Shown piece by piece: positions 1-8,469 of a DNA stretch of 64,000 nucleotides. Each line of letters opens with the position of its first letter. Positions within the stretch are counted from its first letter, which is position 1. The notes under the pieces are model-generated. The model did no database searches, was not told the DNA's origin, and worked only from the letters and a program-made list of their open reading frames with translations. The DNA comes from NORP181 sp047623555 (GTDB lineage Bacteria > Pseudomonadota > Alphaproteobacteria > Rhodobacterales > Rhodobacteraceae). A program made the position numbers and the translations under genes. The DNA lies in NCBI GenBank assembly GCA_047623555.1, contig JBLHMP010000008.1:1-64000 (forward strand), written 5' to 3'.

Positions 1-4
1 TCCA

Positions 5-628
5 ATGAACACGCGCGAAGATTTCTGGGCCCGCCGCAAGGCAGGTGTTGCCGCCGAGCAAGAGGCCGAAATCGCGGTTGATGTCGCCGAACAGGACGCG
101 ATTGCGCTGGCCGAGCAAGAGGCCAAAGACGACGCCGAGATCCTTGCAGAGTTGAATTTACCTGATCCCGATACGCTTAAATTGGGCGATGAAATATCTG
201 GTTTCATGTCCAAAGCGGTGCCAGACCGGTTGCGTCGCCGGGCATTGCGCCGGTTTTGGCCGTTGAATCCGCTGTTGGCGAATGTTGACGGGCTGGTCGA
301 TTATGGCGAAGATTTCACCGACGCCGCCTGTGTGATTGAGAACATGCAAACCACCTATCAGGTTGGCAAAGGCATGTTGTACCACGTTCAGGAAATGGAG
401 CGCCAAGAGGCCGCAGCGGCAGAGGCCAATCCTGTGGAAGAGCCCGAGATAGAAGAGGTTGAACCAGAGTTGGTTGCAGCCCTTGATCCGGCAGATTTGG
501 ACACTGGCGAACGCTGGCATCCGACCGAAACAGACAACAACACAGAAGACGACCCTGAAACCTATGACACCGCAAACTATGATACCAATCCGGCCCCACG
601 CCGGATGCGGTTTGAATTCCAAGGATAG
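5..628 (+). CDS. DUF3306 protein of the formate dehydrogenase cluster
   Basis: A 207-residue acidic protein of unknown biochemical role. The FWARRKAG stretch near residues 7-14 and the central block around residues 60-107 (ISGFMSKAVPDRL, then RRFWPLNPLLANVDGLVDY) are the parts I recognise as DUF3306. The rest is Glu/Ala-rich and low in complexity, especially the last 70 residues. There is no signal peptide or membrane segment. It lies 6 bp upstream of a TorD-like chaperone gene and leads into fdhABC, so a role in FDH maturation is likely by context. The start is 4 bp from the window edge, so its RBS and any upstream partner (often a DUF3305 gene) are not visible. Confidence 0.85.
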   Translation: MNTREDFWARRKAGVAAEQEAEIAVDVAEQDAIALAEQEAKDDAEILAELNLPDPDTLKLGDEISGFMSKAVPDRLRRRALRRFWPLNPLLANVDGLVDYGEDFTDAACVIENMQTTYQVGKGMLYHVQEMERQEAAAAEANPVEEPEIEEVEPELVAALDPADLDTGERWHPTETDNNTEDDPETYDTANYDTNPAPRRMRFEFQG

Positions 629-634
629 TTCCAC

Positions 635-1243
635 ATGGCGCAGGCCGATCAAAGCACACATGTTACGGATGAAGACCGGCTGCGCGCGGATTTCTATAAC
701 TTCCTTGGTTTGCTGCTGTCCGGTCCACCTGACGAAACGGTGCTGGCGCAGACCGCCGCGTTAACCGGCGATGACGGTGATTTGGGGCGCGCCATTCAGG
801 CGATGTCGCGCGTGGCGCGTGCCACCAAACCTGTCGTGGCGACGCGGGAGTTCAACGCGCTGTTTATCGGTCTTGGGCGCGGCGAATTATTGCCCTATGC
901 CAGCTATTACCTGACCGGGTTTTTAAACGAAAAGCCACTGGCGCAGTTGCGCAATGACATGGCGGCGCGGGCGATTACCCGCGCTGCCAACGTGTATGAG
1001 CCCGAGGATAACATTGCCTCGCTTATGGAAATGATGGCCGGGATGATTGTTGGGCGCTTTGGCGATCCGGCGACAATTGAGGCTCAGAAAACATTTTGGA
1101 ACCGCCATATCGGCCCTTGGGCCGGTCACTTTTATTCAGATTTGGAAGCCGCCGAAAACTCGGTCTTTTATGCGTCTGTCGGCACGGCTGGCCGCGCATT
1201 CATGGAGATTGAACGCGAAGGTTTTCGGATGTCGGTAGGTTAG
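635..1243 (+). CDS. TorD/DmsD-family chaperone for formate dehydrogenase
   Basis: A 202-residue, mostly helical cytoplasmic protein. TorD-family chaperones bind the Tat signal peptide of a molybdo- or tungsto-enzyme and hold it until the cofactor is inserted. Family-like features are the early LRADFYNFLGLLLSGPPDE segment, the central Y-x-S-Y-Y-LTGFLNEKPLAQLRNDM block (residues 89-109) and the EPEDNIASLMEMM block near residues 120-132. It follows the DUF3306 gene by 6 bp and precedes the small Tat protein and FdhA, whose signal peptide is the probable client. Assignment to this FDH is inferred from position. Confidence 0.88.
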   Translation: MAQADQSTHVTDEDRLRADFYNFLGLLLSGPPDETVLAQTAALTGDDGDLGRAIQAMSRVARATKPVVATREFNALFIGLGRGELLPYASYYLTGFLNEKPLAQLRNDMAARAITRAANVYEPEDNIASLMEMMAGMIVGRFGDPATIEAQKTFWNRHIGPWAGHFYSDLEAAENSVFYASVGTAGRAFMEIEREGFRMSVG

Positions 1244-1304
1244 CCCCTGCCCTTCACCGGTGCCGCGAGGCATCATAGCGAAACGAAAAATGAGGAGATT
1301 TTCG

Positions 1305-1496
1305 ATGAGCAAGACACAGGACGGCGCCACTTCGCGTCGTGACTTCCTGAAACTGGCCGGAACCGCAGCGCCCGCTGCTGTTGCCGCCGCTGCCCTGACC
1401 GGCACCCAGGCTGCGGCAGACGTTGCACCGCGGGGCGAGGCCCGGCTTCAGGACACCGCGCATACCCGCGCCTATCTGGATAGCGCCCGATTCTAG
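1305..1496 (+). CDS. Small Tat-signal protein of the FDH operon
   Basis: A 63-residue protein made almost entirely of a twin-arginine signal: SRRDFLKLAG followed by an Ala-rich hydrophobic stretch and a probable AxA cleavage site near residue 37. It leaves a mature tail of only about 25 residues. I chose the ATG at 1305 because GAGGAG lies 8 bp upstream; a longer reading from 1260 has no such site. Similar tiny Tat proteins commonly sit just before fdhA in Proteobacteria. The mature part has no metal-binding motif, so its function is unknown; it may help escort FdhA to the Tat pathway. Confidence 0.8.
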   Translation: MSKTQDGATSRRDFLKLAGTAAPAAVAAAALTGTQAAADVAPRGEARLQDTAHTRAYLDSARF

Positions 1497-1711
1497 CGTG
1501 GGTCATGTTTGATAAGAATAATGCACCGGGTTCCCCCGCGGCAGCGTTTGGTTACAAACGCGTTCGGGTGAAAACCCGGTTCTTGAAGACATGACTTATG
1601 AGACCGGACGCCATCACCCCGACAAACGGTTGCGAGACGCCCTGCTGTCGGTTTTGAGAAACAATACCAAGCGAGCCGGGGAAACCCTGCCAGCACGGGA
1701 GGAAACGAAAC

Positions 1712-4609
1712 ATGCTTAGGAAAAAGACCAACGGGGTTGCGAGACGCCCCCAGCGGACAAGTATCCTGTCCCAGGCCGCGGATAAATCCGTCGATCGCCG
1801 CGCCTTTTTGCGCGGATCAGGCCTGGCCATTGGTGGTCTGGCCGCGATCAGCGCCACAGGTGGCACGGTCACGCAGGCGTCGGCCCAATCGGCGGCCAAG
1901 AGCGCCGTTCAAACCATCAAATCCATCTGCACCCATTGTTCGGTCGGTTGTACCGTCATTGCCGAGGTGCAAAACGGCGTTTGGACCGGGCAGGAACCCG
2001 GTTGGGACAGCCCGTTTAACCTTGGTGCGCATTGTGCCAAAGGCGCTGCGGTTCGCGAAACCGCACATGGTGAACGCCGCCTGAAATACCCGATGAAAAA
2101 AGAGGGTGGAGAGTGGAAGCGCATCAGCTGGGAACAGGCGATCGACGAGATCGGCGACCAGATGATGGATATCCGCGAGGAAAGCGGCCCTGACAGTGTG
2201 TATTGGCTGGGATCTGCCAAGTTCAGCAATGAACAATCCTATTTGTTCCGCAAATTCGCCGCCTATTGGGGGTCAAACAACGTCGACCATCAGGCTCGGA
2301 TTTGCCACTCAACCACCGTGGCCGGAGTAGCGAATACATGGGGCTACGGCGCCATGACCAACAGCTATAACGACATCCACAACTCAAAATCGATCTTTAT
2401 CATTGGCGGCAATCCAGCCGAGGCACACCCGGTGTCTTTACTGCATATCCTGCGCGCCAAGGAACAGAACAACGCACCGCTGATCGTTTGTGATCCGCGT
2501 TTCACCCGCACAGCCGCCCACGCGGATGAACATGTGCGGATGCGTCCGGGCACCGATGTGGCGTTGATCTGGGGCCTTTTGTACCACATCTTTGAGAACA
2601 AATGGGAAGACAAGGAATTCATCCGCACCCGCGTTTGGGGCATGGATCAGATCCGCGATGAAGTCCGCAAATGGAACCCCGAAGAGGTTGAGCGCGTCAC
2701 TGGCGTTCCGGGCACGCAACTGCACCGCGTCGCGCGCACGCTCGCCAACAACCGGCCCGGCACCGTGATCTGGTGTATGGGCGGCACCCAGCACACCAAT
2801 GGCAACGACAACACCCGGGCCTATTGCATCCTGCAACTGGCGCTTGGCAACATGGGTACATCGGGTGGTGGTACCAACATCTTCCGCGGTCATGACAACG
2901 TGCAGGGCGCCACCGATATGTGCATCCTGAGCCATTCCTTGCCGGGTTATTACGGTCTGTCGGCAGGCAGCTGGGCCCATTGGGCGCGCGTCTGGGATGA
3001 AGATCTGGATTGGCTGAAAGGTCAGTTTGATCACATCACCACCAAAGACGGCAAAGAAAAGTCGTTGATGAACCTGCGCGGTATCCCGGTCAGTCGCTGG
3101 ATTGATGGCGTTCTTGAGGACAAGGACAATATCGACCAGCCCAACAACGTCCGGGCGATGGTTCTGTGGGGCCATGCGCCCAATTCACAGACCCGTGGCA
3201 AGGAAATGAAAACAGCTATGGAAAAGCTGGATTTGATGGTCGTCATTGACCCCTATCCAACGGTTTCGGCGGTGCTTTCTGACCGCACTGATGGCGTTTA
3301 TCTGCTGCCTGCGGCGACCCAGTATGAAACGCGTGGTTCGGTTACCGCGTCAAACCGGTCGATCCAGTGGCGTGACAAAGTCATTGAGCCGCTGTTTGAG
3401 TGCAAACCTGATCAGGACATCATTGCGCTGTTTGCCACCAAATTCGGCTGGGCGGATCGTTTGTTCCGCAAAATCGGTATGGACGGTGAAAACCAACCCA
3501 ATATTGAGGACATAACCCGCGAATTCAACGGCGGCATGTGGACCATCGGCTATACCGGTTCGTCACCCGAACGGATCAAATCGCATATGGCCAATCAGTA
3601 TACGTTTGACCGCACCACGTTGCAGGCCATTGGAGGCCCGAATGATGGTGAATATTACGGTCTGCCGTGGCCATGTTGGGGGACGCCGGAAATGGGCCAT
3701 CCCGGAACACCGAACCTCTATGACATGTCCAAACCGGTGGCCGAAGGTGGCCTGACGTTCCGCGCCCGCTTTGGAGTTGAGCGGGATGGTGACAATCTGC
3801 TGGCCGAAGGGGTTTATAGCGTTGGTTCGGAAATTCAGGATGGATACCCTGAATTCACCATGCAAATGCTGCGTGACCTTGGTTGGGACAAAGAGCTGAC
3901 GGCTGACGAGGTTGCAACCATCGAAGCAGGCGCAGGCCTTGAGAAAACCAACTGGAAAACCGACCTTTCCGGCGGCATTCAGCGGGTTGCGATTTCTCAT
4001 GGCTGCGCACCGTTTGGCAACGCCAAGGCGCGGGCTGTGGTCTGGACGTTCCCGGACCCTGTGCCGCTGCATCGTGAGCCGCTTTATACCAATCGTCGTG
4101 ATCTGGTTGCCGATTATCCTACGTTTGCGGATCGTCAGTCGTACCGGCTGCCGACCATGTATGAATCGATCCAGAAACAGGATTTCTCCAAGGAGTATCC
4201 GATGATTTTGACATCGGGGCGTCTGGTGGAATACGAAGGTGGCGGTGATGAATCACGCTCCAACTCCTGGTTGGCCGAGCTTCAGCAAGACATGTTCGTC
4301 GAAATCAACACCCGCGATGCCAATGATCTGGGCATTCGGGACGGCGCACAGGTCTGGGTCGAAGGCGCCGAAGGTTCCAAAGTCAAAGTCATGGCGATGG
4401 TCACCGAACGCGTCGGCGCCGGAGTGGCGTTTATGCCGTTCCACTTTGGTGGTCACTTTGAGGGCAAAGACCTGCGGGACAAATACCCCGACGGGGCCGA
4501 CCCCTATGTGTTGGGCGAAAGCAGCAACACGGCACAAACCTATGGCTATGACGTCGTCACCCAGATGCAAGAGACCAAAGCGACTCTTTGCAAAATCTGG
4601 TCAGCATAA
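1712..4609 (+). CDS. fdhA: Formate dehydrogenase catalytic subunit alpha (Tat-exported)
   Basis: A 965-residue bis-MGD enzyme of the DMSO reductase family that oxidises formate to CO2. The N-terminus carries a Tat signal (RR at residues 29-30, AFLRG, hydrophobic core to about residue 58). Cys73, Cys76, Cys80 and Cys108 fit the [4Fe-4S] ligand pattern. The catalytic loop reads HQARICHS, with Cys198 where FDH-N has selenocysteine, so this is a Cys-type enzyme. The C-terminal third is the molybdopterin dinucleotide-binding domain (TSGRLVEYEGGG, then NTRDANDLGI). A strong GGGAGG lies 9 bp before the ATG. The sequence alone does not say whether the metal is Mo or W; the tungstate importer nearby favours W. 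Confidence 0.96.
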   Translation: MLRKKTNGVARRPQRTSILSQAADKSVDRRAFLRGSGLAIGGLAAISATGGTVTQASAQSAAKSAVQTIKSICTHCSVGCTVIAEVQNGVWTGQEPGWDSPFNLGAHCAKGAAVRETAHGERRLKYPMKKEGGEWKRISWEQAIDEIGDQMMDIREESGPDSVYWLGSAKFSNEQSYLFRKFAAYWGSNNVDHQARICHSTTVAGVANTWGYGAMTNSYNDIHNSKSIFIIGGNPAEAHPVSLLHILRAKEQNNAPLIVCDPRFTRTAAHADEHVRMRPGTDVALIWGLLYHIFENKWEDKEFIRTRVWGMDQIRDEVRKWNPEEVERVTGVPGTQLHRVARTLANNRPGTVIWCMGGTQHTNGNDNTRAYCILQLALGNMGTSGGGTNIFRGHDNVQGATDMCILSHSLPGYYGLSAGSWAHWARVWDEDLDWLKGQFDHITTKDGKEKSLMNLRGIPVSRWIDGVLEDKDNIDQPNNVRAMVLWGHAPNSQTRGKEMKTAMEKLDLMVVIDPYPTVSAVLSDRTDGVYLLPAATQYETRGSVTASNRSIQWRDKVIEPLFECKPDQDIIALFATKFGWADRLFRKIGMDGENQPNIEDITREFNGGMWTIGYTGSSPERIKSHMANQYTFDRTTLQAIGGPNDGEYYGLPWPCWGTPEMGHPGTPNLYDMSKPVAEGGLTFRARFGVERDGDNLLAEGVYSVGSEIQDGYPEFTMQMLRDLGWDKELTADEVATIEAGAGLEKTNWKTDLSGGIQRVAISHGCAPFGNAKARAVVWTFPDPVPLHREPLYTNRRDLVADYPTFADRQSYRLPTMYESIQKQDFSKEYPMILTSGRLVEYEGGGDESRSNSWLAELQQDMFVEINTRDANDLGIRDGAQVWVEGAEGSKVKVMAMVTERVGAGVAFMPFHFGGHFEGKDLRDKYPDGADPYVLGESSNTAQTYGYDVVTQMQETKATLCKIWSA

Positions 4610-4621
4610 GGAGGAAAACCA

Positions 4622-5215
4622 ATGGCAAGAGCAAAGTTTCTTTGCGACTCAGAACGCTGCATCGAATGCAACGCATGTGTGACGGCCTGTAAGAACGAAC
4701 ACGAAGTACCGTGGGGCATCAACCGCCGCCGGGTGGTTACCATCAACGATGGCAAACCCGGCGAACGGTCAATTTCGGTTGCCTGTATGCATTGCTCGGA
4801 CGCGCCCTGTATGGCGGTGTGCCCGGTTGATTGTTTCTATCAGACCGAAGACGGCATTGTCCTGCACTCAAAAGACCTGTGCATTGGCTGTGGTTATTGC
4901 TTCTATGCGTGCCCGTTTGGCGCGCCGCAATACCCGCAGGCTGGCAACTTTGGATCGCGCGGCAAGATGGACAAATGTACCTTCTGCGCCGGTGGCCCAG
5001 AGGCGGATAATTCCACCGTTGAGTTCGCCAAATACGGCCGCAACCGGATCGCCGAGGGCAAATTGCCGATCTGTGCCGAAATGTGTTCAACCAAAGCGCT
5101 GCTGGCGGGGGATGGTGACATCGTCTCGGCCATCTACCGCGAACGGGTTGTATCACGCGGCTTTGGCGCGGGCGCATGGGGTTGGGGCACGGCCTATAAC
5201 CAAAAGGGCGGCTGA
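4622..5215 (+). CDS. fdhB: Formate dehydrogenase iron-sulfur subunit beta
   Basis: A 197-residue electron-transfer subunit with four Cys clusters: CIECNACVTACKNEH near residue 14, CMHCSDAPCMAVCPVDC in the middle, CIGCGYCFYACPFGAP near residue 89, and CTFCAGG with CAEMCSTK towards the end. This pattern binds four [4Fe-4S] clusters that carry electrons from FdhA to the cytochrome b subunit. It lacks the C-terminal membrane helix of E. coli FdnH, as in the FDH3-type enzymes. It starts 12 bp after fdhA with an AGGAGG-like site (aaggaggaaaacc) just before the ATG, so the two are co-translated. Confidence 0.95.
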   Translation: MARAKFLCDSERCIECNACVTACKNEHEVPWGINRRRVVTINDGKPGERSISVACMHCSDAPCMAVCPVDCFYQTEDGIVLHSKDLCIGCGYCFYACPFGAPQYPQAGNFGSRGKMDKCTFCAGGPEADNSTVEFAKYGRNRIAEGKLPICAEMCSTKALLAGDGDIVSAIYRERVVSRGFGAGAWGWGTAYNQKGG

Positions 5216-5232
5216 TCCCACCGCATAACATT

Positions 5233-5262
5233 AAACACTCCGGCCAAGTGGTCGGGGTGTTT
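5233..5262. other. Intercistronic stem-loop between fdhB and fdhC
   Basis: Two arms, AAACACTCCGGCCA and TGGTCGGGGTGTTT, pair over up to 14 positions with two G-U pairs in RNA. It starts 17 bp after the fdhB stop and ends with a short T run. It could be a leaky terminator or an mRNA-end stabiliser that sets the ratio of soluble to membrane subunit. Its function is inferred. Confidence 0.55.
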
Positions 5263-5304
5263 CCCACAATTCTCCGCTCCCAAACCTGAAAAGGACGATT
5301 AATC

Positions 5305-6468
5305 ATGCGCAGTCTTCTTTCCCTGTTCGTTTTGATCCTCTGGGCAGGTTTTGCAGTGGCACAGGAAACTAACCGCAACACCACTGGCGGCGCCACCACG
5401 CTTGCGGACATCATGGCCCGCCAACGCGGCGAGACCGTGGATAACAGCTATCGCTCGACCAACACTGGCGCGGCAAATTCGGCAAGCGAGGCGCGGTTGG
5501 AAACCCGCGGATCAGCCTCGGATTCCGACATTTTCCGCGCCCTGCGCTATGGCACTGCCGATGTAACCGTGTCTTCAAACGGTCCGGCATCGGATGTGAT
5601 GATCCAGGACAGCGGCATGTGGTGGTTGCAATTCCGCAAAGGGCCGTTGGCGACCTACAGCGCCTATCTGCTGGGCGGCACGCTGGCGCTGCTGGCCTTA
5701 TTCTACCTGATCCGCGGCAAAATCCGCATCGACGGGCCGCTTACAGGCCGCAAAATCCTGCGCTTTACATCGTTCGAACGCTTTGGCCATTGGCTATTCG
5801 CGGGCAGTTTTCTGCTGCTAGGCGCCACGGGCCTGATCTCACTGTTCGGACGAAAAGTCCTGATTCCGGCCTTTGGACACGAGACATTTTCAATGCTCGC
5901 CATCGCCAGTAAATGGATCCACAACAACGTCTCCTGGGCGTTTATGGCCGGGCTGATTATCATCATCCTGAACTGGACATTGCACAACATCCCCAACCGT
6001 CACGATGTGAAATGGCTGATGGTTGGCGGCGGGCTGTTTTCCAAAGGCGTCCACCCCCCGGCGAAAAAGTTCAACGCCGGACAAAAAATGATCTTTTGGG
6101 GCTGTGTCGTGCTTGGCCTGTCGATCAGCGCCTCGGGCCTGTCACTGCTGTTCCCGTTCCAGATCGAAATGTACGGCGGCACCTTTGCGGTGCTCAACGA
6201 CCTAAATCTGCCGGGCCTGTTTGGCTTTGCCCCCCTGTCCGAGGTCCTGAACCCACACCAGGAAATGCAATATTCGCAAATCTGGCACACCACCACGGCG
6301 TTCATCTTTATGGCGATGATATTCGCGCATATCTATCTGGGTTCGATCGGCATGGAGGGCGCCTATGGCGCCATGGGCAACGGCGAAGTCGAGGAACAAT
6401 GGGCCAAAGAACACCACAGCCTTTGGGTAGATGAGGTTCGCGCCAAACAAACCACCGCCGCTGAATAA
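5305..6468 (+). CDS. fdhC: Formate dehydrogenase cytochrome b subunit gamma
   Basis: A 387-residue membrane subunit that passes electrons from FdhB to the quinone pool. A signal peptide (about residues 1-19, ending AVAQ) is followed by a roughly 90-residue periplasmic Ser/Thr-rich region. Membrane segments lie near 116-135, 162-181, 210-229, 263-284 and 328-346. His in the segments (RFGHW at 162, IH at 206, QIWH at 328, FAH at 342) are candidate haem b ligands, as expected for the FdnI/cytochrome b561 fold. It is longer than E. coli FdnI (about 217 residues) because of the N-terminal extension. A GGACG site precedes the ATG. It is the last FDH structural gene. Confidence 0.94.
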   Translation: MRSLLSLFVLILWAGFAVAQETNRNTTGGATTLADIMARQRGETVDNSYRSTNTGAANSASEARLETRGSASDSDIFRALRYGTADVTVSSNGPASDVMIQDSGMWWLQFRKGPLATYSAYLLGGTLALLALFYLIRGKIRIDGPLTGRKILRFTSFERFGHWLFAGSFLLLGATGLISLFGRKVLIPAFGHETFSMLAIASKWIHNNVSWAFMAGLIIIILNWTLHNIPNRHDVKWLMVGGGLFSKGVHPPAKKFNAGQKMIFWGCVVLGLSISASGLSLLFPFQIEMYGGTFAVLNDLNLPGLFGFAPLSEVLNPHQEMQYSQIWHTTTAFIFMAMIFAHIYLGSIGMEGAYGAMGNGEVEEQWAKEHHSLWVDEVRAKQTTAAE

Positions 6469-6525
6469 ACCCCTTGTTTGACGCTGGGCCGGATTGCGAT
6501 ATAGTCGGCCCAAGGAGACAGCCAA

Positions 6526-6651
6526 ATGAAAGCCATGTGGAGCGCCTTTGCCGTTATCGCCGTTATCGCGGTCGCCGCCCCAATTGCGCTGGAGCGCGCC
6601 GGGTTTTCTGCGGCTGATATGTCCGCAGGCCCCAACGTGCGCCTGAATTAA
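6526..6651 (+). CDS. Small 41-residue membrane-anchored protein
   Basis: A short reading frame with a good RBS (AAGGAGA, 8 bp before the ATG). It encodes a hydrophobic N-terminal helix (MKAMWSAFAVIAVIAVAA) and a polar tail ending NVRLN. It sits 57 bp after fdhC and 4 bp before the next gene, so it is probably translated as part of the FDH operon. No family is recognised. Possible roles are a small FDH subunit or assembly factor; the position is the only support. Confidence 0.6.
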   Translation: MKAMWSAFAVIAVIAVAAPIALERAGFSAADMSAGPNVRLN

Positions 6652-6655
6652 CCGC

Positions 6656-7528
6656 GTGCCTGATTACCTCACTACCCGCGAATTGGCCGACCTGCTGCGC
6701 ATCGGCGAACGCAAAGTCTATGACCTTGCCGCCTCGGGCGAAGTGCCCTGCGTGCGCGCCCTGGGCAAACTGCTGTTCCCGCGCCCCGATATTACCGCAT
6801 GGCTGGCCAGTTCCCGCAGTGGCCCGCAAGTGGCCGAACCACCCCTGCCCCCGATTATCGCCGGCAGCCATGACCCGCTGCTTGACTGGGCCTTGCGCGA
6901 AAGCGGCTCAGCATTAGCGAGCTTTTATGACGGCTCCTTTGACGGGCTGGACCGGTTGGCCGCGCGCAACGCCCAGGCCGCCGGATTGCACATCCGCGAA
7001 GACGACGGCTGGAACCGCGCCACACTGCGCGAAGCTGTCGGCGAAGCCCCGGTTGTCCTCGTCGAAATCGCCATTCGCCAACGTGGTTTGCTGCTCGCCC
7101 CGGGTGTGACCGATATTCAGGGCATCGCCGATCTGCGCGGCAAACGCGTCGTTCTGCGGCAACAAAGTGCCGCCAGCCAACGCCAGTTTGATGCGCTGTT
7201 CGACGAACACACCCTAACCCACGACGACATTGACGCCTTACCAAGCGCCGCCCGCACCGAAGAAGAACTCGCGATCACCCTGCATGACAACAAAGCCGAC
7301 GCAGGCTTTGGCCTCGGCGCATTGGCCGGGCTTTACGGCCTAGGTTTTATCCCCTTAGGTCAGGAACGCTTTGATCTCGCCATCTGGCGACGGGCCTGGT
7401 TTGATCCGCCAATCCAGAAACTCATGCGTTTTCTCGCCTCAGACGCCTGCGCCGCCCGCGCCGTAGAAATGCACGGCTATGACATGTCAGGCCTTGGCAC
7501 CATCCATCACAATGGCGCCAGCGGCTAA
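6656..7528 (+). CDS. HTH regulator with molybdate/tungstate-binding-like domain
   Basis: 290 residues from a GTG codon. Residues 1-50 are an excisionase-type (MerR-like) helix-turn-helix: YLTTRELADLLRIGERKVYDLAASGEVPCVR. Residues from about 72 to 280 resemble a periplasmic oxyanion-binding protein fold (GIADLRGKRVVLRQQSAASQRQFDALF), here without a signal peptide. HTH fusions to such PBP-like domains are known as one-component metal-oxyanion regulators. The gene stands between the FDH operon and the convergent tungstate importer, so it probably senses tungstate or molybdate and controls one or both. The ligand is inferred. Confidence 0.82.
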   Translation: MPDYLTTRELADLLRIGERKVYDLAASGEVPCVRALGKLLFPRPDITAWLASSRSGPQVAEPPLPPIIAGSHDPLLDWALRESGSALASFYDGSFDGLDRLAARNAQAAGLHIREDDGWNRATLREAVGEAPVVLVEIAIRQRGLLLAPGVTDIQGIADLRGKRVVLRQQSAASQRQFDALFDEHTLTHDDIDALPSAARTEEELAITLHDNKADAGFGLGALAGLYGLGFIPLGQERFDLAIWRRAWFDPPIQKLMRFLASDACAARAVEMHGYDMSGLGTIHHNGASG

Positions 7529-7572
7529 AATATTTTGATATGACACGCGTTTTTCGGATCGCGCCCCTGAAA

Positions 7573-7605
7573 TTCTTCTCGTCAAAAAATACCTCCGCCA
7601 GAGGC
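7573..7605 (+). repeat. Intergenic repeat, copy A (divergent variant)
   Basis: Reads TTCTTCTCGTC, an A run, then ATACCTCCGCCAGAGGC. It lies between two convergent genes and closely resembles copy B at 17439; the same layout (pyrimidine-rich lead, A/T run, CCKCCGSMGGC core) recurs at 26632, 39019 and 50000. It is probably a dispersed terminator-like element. Confidence 0.55.
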
Positions 7606-7632
7606 TTCGCCCAAAGGGCGAATTAACTCGAT

Positions 7633-8448
7633 CTACCGAACTGCATTTGGAAAAAACAACTGCTGACCTTCCAACCGATAGGCCGCAATCGCCGCCTGCC
7701 CGTCCTCGCCAATCAACCAATCAATAAACATCTGCCCAGCAGCGGCGCGCACTTTCGGATGCATTTTGGGATTCACCAGAATAACCCCATATTGATTGAA
7801 CAGACGCGCGTCCCCCTCAACCAAAATCACCAATCCGTCTTTGTTACCAAAGGCCATCCACGTCGCCCGGTCAGTCAAAACATAGGCCCCCATACCCGCC
7901 GCAACGTTCAGCGTCGCGCCCATGCCTGATCCGGTTTCACGATACCAATCCACCGACGCGCCAGCCACATCCAGCCCCGTCACGTTCCACAGCCGCAACT
8001 CGGCCTTATGCGTGCCACTATCATCGCCGCGCGATACAAACACCGCGTTGGTTGCCGCAATTGCCTGCAAACCCGCAACCACATCATCACCACCCTTGAT
8101 GCCAGCCGGGTCCTCAATTGGCCCGACCAGCACAAAATCATTGTACATCACGTCAAACCGCTCCCCCCCCCAGCCATCCGCGACGAATTTTTCCTCGGCC
8201 GACCTCGCATGCACCAGCAACACATCGCCATCACCGTTTGCTGCATTGCGGATCGCCTGCCCAGTGCCAACCGCAACCACGCGTACCTCAATACCGGTTT
8301 CAACCTCAAACCCCGGCAGGATCGCATCCAACAGACCCGAATTTTGCGTGGATGTGGTGGATTGCAAAACAATAAACGGCTCAACCGCATGCGCGGCCCC
8401 AGTGAACAGCCCCAAACACAGCACAACCGCAGTGATCAAATTTCTCAT
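7633..8448 (-). CDS. tupA: Tungstate-binding periplasmic protein TupA
   Basis: 271 residues with a signal peptide (MRNLITAVVLCLGLFTGAAHA). The binding-site motif TTSTQNSGLLD directly follows it, matching the TTTS-type motif of TupA proteins. Later blocks GDGDVLLVHARSAEEKFV and NDFVLVGP are also typical. It binds tungstate in the periplasm and delivers it to TupB. It is the last gene of tupB-tupC-tupA, 21 bp after tupC, with AAGGAAAT before the ATG. Discrimination from a molybdate or other oxyanion binder rests on the TTST motif and the neighbours. Confidence 0.9.
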   Translation of the reverse strand: MRNLITAVVLCLGLFTGAAHAVEPFIVLQSTTSTQNSGLLDAILPGFEVETGIEVRVVAVGTGQAIRNAANGDGDVLLVHARSAEEKFVADGWGGERFDVMYNDFVLVGPIEDPAGIKGGDDVVAGLQAIAATNAVFVSRGDDSGTHKAELRLWNVTGLDVAGASVDWYRETGSGMGATLNVAAGMGAYVLTDRATWMAFGNKDGLVILVEGDARLFNQYGVILVNPKMHPKVRAAAGQMFIDWLIGEDGQAAIAAYRLEGQQLFFPNAVR

Positions 8449-8469
8449 ATTTCCTTAACCCTATCAGGA

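Noticed and set aside
1505..1594. 29-codon reading frame (MFDKNNAPGSPAAAF...) between the small Tat gene and fdhA
   Set aside because: No RBS, no recognisable motif, and the gap also holds small inverted repeats; more likely the fdhA leader.
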